Positions 1-5,780 of a DNA stretch of 7,281 bases are shown piece by piece. Within the stretch, counting starts at the first letter, position 1. Every line of letters starts with the position of its first letter. Position numbers and translations under genes: made by a program. The stretch spans positions 1 through 7,281 of the forward strand of contig URPI01000110.1 in NCBI GenBank assembly GCA_900549705.1. The letters run 5' to 3'. This DNA comes from an uncultured Eubacteriales bacterium. Lineage in GTDB: Bacteria; Bacillota; Clostridia; Oscillospirales; Oscillospiraceae. The notes below the pieces were generated by a model that saw nothing but the letters and a program-made list of their open reading frames with translations, was not told the origin of the DNA and did not search any database.

Positions 1-1430
1 CCTTGGGCGCAGACACCATGATTACCCGGCTGACCACCGACATCAACCAGGTGCAGACCGGTGTGAACATGGGGCTGCGGCTGCTGCTGCGCAGTCCCTT
101 TGTGGTGTTCGGCGCATTGGTTATGGCATTTACCATCAATACCAAGTGCGCCCTGATTTTTGCGGCAGCCATCCCGGTGCTGTTCGTGGTGGTGTTTGCC
201 ATTATGCTGGTGAGCATCCTGTTCCGCAAATCCCAGGCCGCCCTGGATCGGGTGACCTGCCTGACCCGGGAAAATCTCACCGGTGTCCGGGTCATCCGTG
301 CCTTTTGCCGGGAGGAGCAATCGGTGGAGGAGTTTGACGCTGCCAATCAGGCACTGACCCGTCTCAACGAGTTTGTGGGGCGGATTTCTGCCCTGCTGAA
401 TCCCCTGACCTATGTGCTGATTAACATTGCGGCGGTGTTCCTCATTGACCGGGCTGCCATCCAGGTCAGTCTGGGCAGCATTGCCCAGGGCGACGTGGTG
501 GCGCTGAACAACTATATGCTCCAAATCATTGTGGAGCTGATTAAGCTGGCATCCCTGATTATCACCCTGACCAAGTCCCTGGCCTGTGCCGGACGGGTGG
601 CGGCGGTGCTGGAACAGCAGCCCTCCATGACCGATGGCACCCAGATGATCAGCGGCAGCGACAGCCGGGAGGCGGTGGCGTTCCACCATGTAACCTTTAC
701 TTATGCCGGCGCCGGTGCGCCCAGCCTCATGGACATCAGCTTCCAGGCGAAAAAGGGGCAGACCATTGGCATCATTGGCGGCACCGGCAGCGGCAAATCC
801 ACCCTGGTGAATTTGATTCCCCGGTTCTATGACCCCCAGGAGGGGACGGTGCGGCTCAACGGCGGGGATGTGAAGCAGCTCAGCCGGGCGGCACTGTGCG
901 CCCGGGTGGGCGTGGTGCAGCAGCGGGCGGTGCTGTTTCAGGGCAGCATTCGGGACAATCTCCGCTGGGGCAACGAAAAGGCCAGCGATGCGGAGCTGTG
1001 GGAGGCGCTGTCCGCCGCCCAGGCCAAGGAAGTGGTGGAGGGCAAGCCCGGTCAGCTGGATTTCCAGCTGGAACAGGGCGGCAGAAACCTGTCCGGCGGT
1101 CAGAAGCAGCGGCTGTCCATTGCCCGGGCCCTGGTGAAGAAGCCGGAAATCCTCATTCTGGATGACAGCTCCAGTGCCCTGGACTTTGCCACCGATGCGG
1201 CGCTGCGGAAATCCATCAAGCATCTGGGCTATCCCGTGACCACCTTCCTGGTGTCCCAGCGCATTGCCTGCATCCAGCAGGCGGATCAGATTCTGGTGCT
1301 GGACAACGGGCATCTGGCTGGCAACGGCACTCACCAGGCGCTGCTGGAAAGCTGCCCGCTGTATCAGGAAATTTTCGACTCTCAGTTCCCCGGTGAGCGG
1401 CTGGCTGCAAAGGAGGCGGGTAAGCAATGA
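1..1430 (+). CDS. ABC exporter half-transporter, degenerate-site subunit (5' truncated)
   Basis: Membrane-spanning ABC exporter subunit (permease fused to ATPase), predicted to move a drug, lipid or peptide out across the cytoplasmic membrane. The window starts inside the gene; the reading frame is open from the first bases, and about 100 N-terminal residues are missing compared with the usual ~580. Numbering from the codon at position 3, hydrophobic segments lie near residues 31-46, 50-73, 130-148 and 160-190. The nucleotide-binding domain follows: Walker A GGTGSGKST (259-267), Q-loop around 307, signature LSGGQ (363-367), Walker B ILILDD (383-388) and D-loop SALD. The residue after the Walker B Asp is Asp388 instead of the catalytic Glu, and the switch His is Gln419 (VSQR). 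Both changes are known from the degenerate-site subunit of heterodimeric exporters such as TM287/288 and BmrCD. The stop overlaps the next start (ATGA), indicating translational coupling. The substrate cannot be read from sequence. The promoter lies outside the window. Confidence 0.93.
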   Translation, partial: LGADTMITRLTTDINQVQTGVNMGLRLLLRSPFVVFGALVMAFTINTKCALIFAAAIPVLFVVVFAIMLVSILFRKSQAALDRVTCLTRENLTGVRVIRAFCREEQSVEEFDAANQALTRLNEFVGRISALLNPLTYVLINIAAVFLIDRAAIQVSLGSIAQGDVVALNNYMLQIIVELIKLASLIITLTKSLACAGRVAAVLEQQPSMTDGTQMISGSDSREAVAFHHVTFTYAGAGAPSLMDISFQAKKGQTIGIIGGTGSGKSTLVNLIPRFYDPQEGTVRLNGGDVKQLSRAALCARVGVVQQRAVLFQGSIRDNLRWGNEKASDAELWEALSAAQAKEVVEGKPGQLDFQLEQGGRNLSGGQKQRLSIARALVKKPEILILDDSSSALDFATDAALRKSIKHLGYPVTTFLVSQRIACIQQADQILVLDNGHLAGNGTHQALLESCPLYQEIFDSQFPGERLAAKEAGKQ

Positions 1431-3163
1431 ATAAAAAAGGAAACGGCGAAACCATGAAAAAGCTGTGGAACCGCATTGCCCGCTATCGGGTGCTGCTGCT
1501 TCTGAGCATTGTGCTGGCGGCTGCCACGGTCATCATGCAGCTGTATGTCCCCATGCTGTTCGGTGATGCCATCGACTGCATTGTGGCAGAGCACCGGGTG
1601 GACTTTGACCGGGTGGGAATGTTCCTGGGACGGGTGGCGCTGTTTGCGGTGCTGTCCGGCATTTCCGGCTGGGTGATGAGCGTGATCAACAACCGGGTGG
1701 TGTATCGGGTGGTGGAGGACATCCGCTCCCAGTCCATCCGCCATATTCAAAAGCTGCCCCTGGGGTATCTGGATCAGCACGCCTCCGGCGACATTGTCAG
1801 CCGGGTGATTGCCGATGCGGACATTCTCTCCGACGGTCTGCTGCTGGGCTTTACCCAGCTGTTTTCCGGCATTGTCACCATTGCGGTGACGCTGGTGTTT
1901 ATGTTCTCCAAGAATTTCTGGATTACCCTGCTGGTGATTTGCCTGACCCCCCTGAGCTTTTGGGTGGCGAAATTCATTTCCTCCCATTCCTATGGGATGT
2001 TCCGCAAGCAAAGCGAAGCCCGGGGCAAGCAGACGGCGCTGATTGAGGAAATCATTGGCAATCAGAAGGTGGTGCGAGCCTATGGCTATGAGCAGCGAGC
2101 CTCCCAGCGGTTTGCCCAGGTGAATGAGGAGCTGCGGGACTACAGCGCCCAGGCCATCTTCTACAGCAGCCTGACAAATCCCTGCACCCGGTTTGTAAAC
2201 AACGTCATCTATGCCGGGGTTGCCCTGGTGGGCACGCTGCTGATTCCCGGCGGAGCGCTGACGGTGGGCGGACTGTCGGTGCTGCTGTCCTATGCCAATC
2301 AGTATATGAAGCCCTTCAACGACATCAGCTCTGTGGTTACGGAAATGCAGAATGCCCTGGCCTGTGCCGCCCGGCTGTTTGCCCTGCTGGACGAGCCGGA
2401 GGAATGCCCCGATGCTGCCGGGACGCTGGAAGACCGGAAGGGCTGCGTGGACATTCAAAATGTCAGCTTCAGCTATGACCAGTCCCGCCCCCTGATTGAG
2501 CATTTCAATCTTCGTGTAAAGCCGGGAATGCGGGTTGCCATTGTGGGACCCACCGGCTGCGGCAAAACCACCTTTATTAACCTGCTCATGCGGTTTTATG
2601 ATGTGGACGGCGGCGAAATCCGGGTGGACGGCAAGAAAATCCGCTCCCTGTCCCGCCATAGCCTGCGTTCCGGCTTTGGCATGGTGTTGCAGGACACCTG
2701 GCTGAAGCAGGGTACGGTGCGGGAGAACATTGCCTTTGGCAAGCCCGATGCCACCGATGAAGAAATCATCCGTGCCGCCAAGGAAGCCCGCAGCTGGGAC
2801 TTCATCCGGCGGCTGCCCCAGGGGCTGGACACGGTGCTGTATGAGGACAGCCTCAGCGGCGGTCAGAAGCAGCTGCTGTGCATCACCCGGGTGATGCTGA
2901 CCCTGCCCCCCATGCTGATTCTGGACGAGGCCACTTCCAGCATCGATACCCGCACCGAGGTGCTGATTCAACAGGCCTTCGACAAGCTGATGCAGGGACG
3001 CACCAGCTTTGTGGTGGCGCACCGGCTGAGCACCATCCGCAATGCAGACCTGATTCTTGTCATGCGGGACGGCAAAATTGTGGAGGAGGGCACCCACCGG
3101 GAGCTGCTGGAACAGGGCGGGTTCTATTGTAAGCTGTATAACAGCCAGTTCCAGAAGGCATAA
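1427..3163 (+). CDS. ABC exporter half-transporter, catalytic subunit
   Basis: Second subunit of the heterodimeric ABC exporter, 578 residues, the normal length for a 6-TM half-transporter with one ATPase domain. Transmembrane segments are visible near residues 21-45, 66-87, 139-160, 164-185, 247-270 and 276-295. The ATPase domain is fully canonical: Walker A GPTGCGKT (374-381), signature LSGGQ (476-480), Walker B with catalytic Glu501 in ILDEATSS, and switch His532 in VAHRLST. It therefore supplies the hydrolysing residues of the consensus site, while its upstream partner has lost them. The start at 1427 overlaps the upstream stop by 4 bases and has AGGAGG at 1411-1416 (10-base spacing). An in-frame ATG at 1454, behind AAGGAAA, is a weaker alternative that would remove nine residues. 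Family resemblance is to BmrD/YheH and LmrD-type multidrug exporters, but substrate and gene name are not assignable. Confidence 0.95.
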   Translation: MNKKGNGETMKKLWNRIARYRVLLLLSIVLAAATVIMQLYVPMLFGDAIDCIVAEHRVDFDRVGMFLGRVALFAVLSGISGWVMSVINNRVVYRVVEDIRSQSIRHIQKLPLGYLDQHASGDIVSRVIADADILSDGLLLGFTQLFSGIVTIAVTLVFMFSKNFWITLLVICLTPLSFWVAKFISSHSYGMFRKQSEARGKQTALIEEIIGNQKVVRAYGYEQRASQRFAQVNEELRDYSAQAIFYSSLTNPCTRFVNNVIYAGVALVGTLLIPGGALTVGGLSVLLSYANQYMKPFNDISSVVTEMQNALACAARLFALLDEPEECPDAAGTLEDRKGCVDIQNVSFSYDQSRPLIEHFNLRVKPGMRVAIVGPTGCGKTTFINLLMRFYDVDGGEIRVDGKKIRSLSRHSLRSGFGMVLQDTWLKQGTVRENIAFGKPDATDEEIIRAAKEARSWDFIRRLPQGLDTVLYEDSLSGGQKQLLCITRVMLTLPPMLILDEATSSIDTRTEVLIQQAFDKLMQGRTSFVVAHRLSTIRNADLILVMRDGKIVEEGTHRELLEQGGFYCKLYNSQFQKA

Positions 3164-3178
3164 GGCGGCAGTGCCGCC
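3164..3178 (+). other. Short GC hairpin directly behind the ABC operon
   Basis: GGCGGC / GCCGCC arms (3164-3169 and 3173-3178) separated by AGT, starting at the base after the TAA of the second ABC gene. No T-tract follows, so it is not a classical intrinsic terminator. It sits one base before the large stem-loop at 3180-3239, and the two could stack as a 3' mRNA-end structure. Confidence 0.5.
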
Positions 3179-3179
3179 G

Positions 3180-3239
3180 GACAGTGGCGCTGCGGGGCCT
3201 GTACCGATACGTCGGTGCAGGGTTCGCAGCGTCATTGTC
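3180..3239 (+). repeat. 60-nt near-perfect stem-loop, probable RNA structure
   Basis: Each base from 3180 to 3207 faces its partner from 3239 down to 3212 without any bulge, around a TACG loop at 3208-3211. Of the 28 positions, 22 are Watson-Crick, five are G-T wobbles (3184/3235, 3187/3232, 3195/3224, 3196/3223, 3202/3217) and one is a mismatch (3197/3222, G-G). All five wobbles are G-U in the plus-strand RNA and would be C-A mismatches in the minus-strand RNA, which suggests selection on a plus-strand transcript. It begins 17 bases after the ABC operon stop. No U-tract follows, so it may be an mRNA 3' stabiliser, a processing site, part of a non-U-tract terminator, or a dispersed palindromic element. 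The pairing is seen directly; the role is inferred. Confidence 0.75.
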
Positions 3240-3270
3240 AAACAGCCCTGCCGTTTCCATATTTTGATGC

Positions 3271-3299
3271 TTGAAAAAGCTGCGAAAACGGGTTACAAT
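3271..3299 (+). promoter_or_regulatory. Promoter of the 20-codon peptide gene
   Basis: TTGAAA at 3271-3276 and TACAAT at 3294-3299 are separated by exactly 17 bases, a near-consensus housekeeping sigma-factor promoter. Transcription would start near 3306, giving a leader of about 39 nt before the ATG at 3345. Confidence 0.7.
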
Positions 3300-3344
3300 T
3301 TCTCCTGTCCTCGAGAGACACATTCCATCAAGGAGGAAAACCCC

Positions 3345-3407
3345 ATGTGTTTTGACATTTGCAGCATCTGGCAGCTTCTGTGCCGGATGGGCGGCTTTGG
3401 CTGCTGA
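3345..3407 (+). CDS. 20-residue cysteine-rich small peptide (hypothetical)
   Basis: The ORF reads MCFDICSIWQLLCRMGGFGC, with four cysteines (positions 2, 6, 13, 20), a hydrophobic middle and a GGFGC tail. Evidence that it is translated: AGGAGG at 3331-3336 with ideal 8-base spacing to the ATG, a consensus promoter 17-spaced at 3271-3299, and an intrinsic terminator at 3435-3460 about 27 bases after the stop. Together these make a free-standing monocistronic unit of about 190 bases. I do not recognise the peptide. It could be a metal- or redox-binding microprotein, a secreted or modified peptide, a small membrane-active peptide, or the translated part of a dual-function RNA. It lies just downstream of an ABC exporter, but nothing in sequence proves that it is cargo: neither ABC protein shows a C39 peptidase domain, though the N-terminus of the first is unseen. 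A Cys-codon attenuator leader is less likely because the downstream operon has its own promoter. Confidence 0.6.
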   Translation: MCFDICSIWQLLCRMGGFGC

Positions 3408-3434
3408 TAATGCGCTTTTTCTAAAGTGTAATTT

Positions 3435-3460
3435 GCCCCGGGAAACCGGGGCTTTTTCTT
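3435..3460 (+). terminator. Intrinsic terminator of the small peptide unit
   Basis: A 7-bp stem, GCCCCGG (3435-3441) and CCGGGGC (3446-3452), closes a GAAA tetraloop and is followed at once by a T-rich tract (TTTTTCTT). It is a textbook Rho-independent terminator that ends the transcript started near 3306 and insulates the signalling operon downstream. Confidence 0.9.
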
Positions 3461-3503
3461 TCCCGATTTTTGGGAAATATGATAAAAATCCTGTCGGAAC
3501 TGC

Positions 3504-3532
3504 TTGATATCGTTCCGGTGTTGTGGTATACT
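3504..3532 (+). promoter_or_regulatory. Promoter of the HPt / EAL operon
   Basis: TTGATA at 3504-3509 and TATACT at 3527-3532 are 17 bases apart. TGG immediately before the -10 gives an extended -10 (TGn). The predicted transcription start is near 3539, giving an untranslated leader of roughly 78 nt before the chosen HPt start at 3617. Confidence 0.75.
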
Positions 3533-3563
3533 TTCACGAAGTAATTCGTTTTAGCACCATCTT

Positions 3564-3584
3564 TTTGGCGGTCAGGCTGCCAAA
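3564..3584 (+). promoter_or_regulatory. Leader hairpin upstream of the HPt gene
   Basis: TTTGGCGG (3564-3571) pairs with CTGCCAAA (3577-3584), giving 8 bp including one G-U around a 5-base loop. The right arm ends on the A of the upstream ATG at 3584, which would hamper use of that codon as a start. It is not followed by a T-tract, so it is not a terminator. A role in mRNA stability or translation is only a guess. Confidence 0.4.
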
Positions 3585-3616
3585 TGCCGGATAACAGGAA
3601 AGCGAGGACAACCTTT

Positions 3617-3985
3617 ATGACGATTGAACAGTGCTATGAGCAGCTGCACGGGGATTATGCCCAGGTGATTCAGCGCTTACCCAGCCCTGCGCTGGTAGAG
3701 CGGTTTATTGGAAAGTTTTTGGATGACGGCAGTTTCAGCGAGCTGACGAGCGCCATGGCAGCCGGTCAGACCGAGGCGGCATTTCGTGCAGCCCATACCC
3801 TCAAGGGCGTGAGTGCCAACCTGGGATTTGAGCAGCTGCGGCAGTCGGCCAGCGCCCTGACGGAGTTCCTGCGGGGCAAGGCCGAGCCTGTGCCCGCCGA
3901 GGCGCTTCCGCTCCTGGAGCAGGTGCGCCGGGACTATCAGATGACTGTGGATGCAATTCGGGCATATCGGGCAGAGCGGTTCTAA
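3617..3985 (+). CDS. Stand-alone HPt phosphotransfer protein
   Basis: A 122-residue single-domain histidine phosphotransfer protein. The HPt signature AHTLKGVSANLGF places the phospho-accepting histidine at residue 60, followed by Lys63 and Gly64 as in the family. The rest is predominantly helical, fitting the usual four-helix bundle. HPt proteins shuttle phosphoryl groups between a hybrid-kinase receiver and a final response regulator in the cytoplasm. The ATG at 3617 is chosen because GAGGA (3604-3608) lies 8 bases upstream and the protein then starts with the usual short Met-Thr-Ile-Glu lead-in. The in-frame ATG at 3584 (11 residues longer) lacks a good ribosome binding site and touches a hairpin. 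It is co-transcribed with the receiver-EAL gene 55 bases downstream, its likely phosphotransfer partner. No cognate kinase is in the window, and kinase identity and signal are unknown. Confidence 0.88.
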   Translation: MTIEQCYEQLHGDYAQVIQRLPSPALVERFIGKFLDDGSFSELTSAMAAGQTEAAFRAAHTLKGVSANLGFEQLRQSASALTEFLRGKAEPVPAEALPLLEQVRRDYQMTVDAIRAYRAERF

Positions 3986-4040
3986 GCGGCGGATTCCCGG
4001 ACAGGGAAATTACTGGATGATGTGAGGGGAGTAAAATCGG

Positions 4041-5711
4041 ATGCGTAAAAAACGGGTGCTTGTTGTAGAAGACAATGAACTGAACCGCGAGCTGCTGTGC
4101 CAGATTCTGTCTCAGGAGTATGATGTGATAGAGGCTGAGAACGGTCAGGTGGCGCTGGAGATTCTGAAAGAGCATAAAAACAGCATTTCCCTGATCTTCC
4201 TGGATGTGGTTATGCCGGTGATGGATGGCTATACCTTTTTGAATCGCCTGCGTTCCGACAGCAGTATGTCCTTTATCCCTGTGGTGGTCACGACCCAAAG
4301 CAGCAGCGAGGAGGATGAAGTAAACGCACTTTCTCATGGGGCAACCGATTTCGTGCCAAAGCCCTACCGTCCCCAAATTATTCTCCACCGGGCGGCCAAT
4401 CTGATTGAGCTGCGGGAGAATGCCGCCATGGTCAATCAGTTTATGTATGACCGCCTGACGGGGCTGTTCAGCCGGGAATACTTCTATCAGAAGGTGCAGG
4501 AACGCCTGAACGAAAGCACCGGCACTTCCTATGCAATTGTCTGCTCCAATGTGGAGAATTTCAAGGTTTATAACGATATTTTCGGCATCCGCGCCGGAGA
4601 TGAGGTGCTGCGGCGCATTGCAGATCTTTTCCGGGAGATGATGGGTGAGAACGGCATTTGCGCCCGCTACGGGACTGACCGCTTTCTGTGCCTCATGCGG
4701 CAGGAGCGGCTGCCGGAGTGGATGCGCGTCCATAGCAGTGCCGAAAAGCTCCCCGGGCTGAGCAACATCGAGCTGAAGTGGGGCGTATACAAAATTTCCA
4801 ACCGGGCCGTTCCGGTGGAAAAGATGTGTGACCGTGCTTTCCTGGTGGCCGACAGCATCAAGGGGCGCTATAACCAGCGCATTGGTATTTATGATGACGT
4901 GCTGCGGGATAAGCTCCTGCGGGAGCAGGCCATTACCGAGTCCATGGAAACCGCACTGGCAGAGGGGCAGTTCTCCGTTTACCTTCAGCCGAAGTATTGG
5001 CTTCAGAATGACACCATGGCCGGGGCAGAGGCTCTGGCAAGATGGATTCACCCGGAGCTGGGCTTTATGAACCCCGGTGAATTTATCCCCCTGTTTGAAA
5101 AGAACGGCTTCATTACAAAGCTCGACCGCTATGTGTGGGAGCAGACCTGCAAGAAATTGCAGCAGTGGCGGCAGGAGGGCTATCCCGACATTGCAGTGTC
5201 CGTCAACGTTTCACGGGCGGACGTGTATCAGGAGGATTTACCGGAGACCATGAGCAGCCTGGTTGCGCAGTATGGCATTGAGCCTCGCCAGCTCCACCTG
5301 GAGCTGACCGAGAGCGCCTACACCGAAAATCCCAATCAAATCATTGCAGTGGTGGACGAACTGCGTAACCGCGGATTTGTGATTGAGATGGACGATTTCG
5401 GCAGCGGATATTCCTCCCTGAATATGCTCAACCAGGTGCATTTTGACATTCTGAAACTGGACATGAAGTTTATTCAGACGGAGACGGCAAAGCCCGGCGA
5501 GATGAGCATCATGCGGTTTGTGGTGAATCTGGCCAAGTGGCTGAATCTGAGCACGGTGGCTGAGGGCGTAGAGACAAAGGCACAGCTGGAGCGTCTGCGG
5601 GACGTGGGCTGCGACTATGCCCAGGGATATTATTTCTCCCGTCCGCTGCCTGTTCAGGAGTTTGAAAAGCTCCTGGCGGCTGAAATGAAACGACTGGAAG
5701 ACGAAGAATAA
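4041..5711 (+). CDS. Response regulator with degenerate GGDEF and intact EAL domain (c-di-GMP phosphodiesterase)
   Basis: A 556-residue cytoplasmic signalling protein, predicted to hydrolyse cyclic di-GMP under phosphorelay control. The receiver domain (about 1-125) has acidic Glu10/Asp11, phospho-acceptor Asp55 in FLDVVMP, Thr84/Thr85 and Lys107 in PKPY, so phosphorylation looks possible. The GGDEF domain (about 132-290) is degenerate: GGDEF reads GTDRF (211-215), the metal-binding DxD is Asn170/Glu172, and no RxxD inhibitory site is seen. It is probably a non-cyclase, perhaps GTP-sensing, module. The EAL domain (about 295-550) keeps the catalytic set: Glu330 in AEALAR, Asn389, Glu421 in ELTES, Asp451/Asp452 in DDFGSGYSS, Lys472, Glu508 in AEGVE and Gln528 in QGYYFSRPLP. 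Phosphodiesterase activity is therefore expected. AGGGGAG at 4025-4031 lies 9 bases before the ATG. It is the second gene of the operon with the HPt protein. Confidence 0.93.
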   Translation: MRKKRVLVVEDNELNRELLCQILSQEYDVIEAENGQVALEILKEHKNSISLIFLDVVMPVMDGYTFLNRLRSDSSMSFIPVVVTTQSSSEEDEVNALSHGATDFVPKPYRPQIILHRAANLIELRENAAMVNQFMYDRLTGLFSREYFYQKVQERLNESTGTSYAIVCSNVENFKVYNDIFGIRAGDEVLRRIADLFREMMGENGICARYGTDRFLCLMRQERLPEWMRVHSSAEKLPGLSNIELKWGVYKISNRAVPVEKMCDRAFLVADSIKGRYNQRIGIYDDVLRDKLLREQAITESMETALAEGQFSVYLQPKYWLQNDTMAGAEALARWIHPELGFMNPGEFIPLFEKNGFITKLDRYVWEQTCKKLQQWRQEGYPDIAVSVNVSRADVYQEDLPETMSSLVAQYGIEPRQLHLELTESAYTENPNQIIAVVDELRNRGFVIEMDDFGSGYSSLNMLNQVHFDILKLDMKFIQTETAKPGEMSIMRFVVNLAKWLNLSTVAEGVETKAQLERLRDVGCDYAQGYYFSRPLPVQEFEKLLAAEMKRLEDEE

Positions 5712-5716
5712 ATCAG

Positions 5717-5754
5717 AAAAACCCCGGTGAGCAGAAACGCTCATCGGGGTTTTT
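5717..5754. terminator. Bidirectional intrinsic terminator between convergent genes
   Basis: ACCCCGGTGAGC (5721-5732) pairs with GCTCATCGGGGT (5739-5750): 12 positions with one G-T wobble and a 6-base AGAAAC loop. It is followed by a T-run on the plus strand (5750-5754) and preceded by an A-run (5717-5721) that becomes a T-run on the minus strand. It ends the EAL operon from the left and the CDF gene from the right. Confidence 0.9.
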
Positions 5755-5780
5755 GCGGCGCTTCGCGCCGGAAACGTGTC

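Noticed and set aside
1382..3241. 619-codon open frame on the minus strand opposite the second ABC gene
   Set aside because: It is entirely antisense to a gene with every ABC motif in order. Its translation is rich in His/Gln/Gly with no recognisable domain, as expected for a GC-rich shadow frame.
3345..3460. Cysteine-codon attenuator controlling the HPt operon
   Set aside because: The downstream operon has its own strong promoter after the terminator, its products have no link to cysteine, and no antiterminator pairing is evident.
3801..5051. 416-codon open frame on the minus strand opposite the HPt and EAL genes
   Set aside because: It is antisense to two well-supported signalling genes, its composition is shadow-like, and there is no ribosome binding site or promoter evidence.
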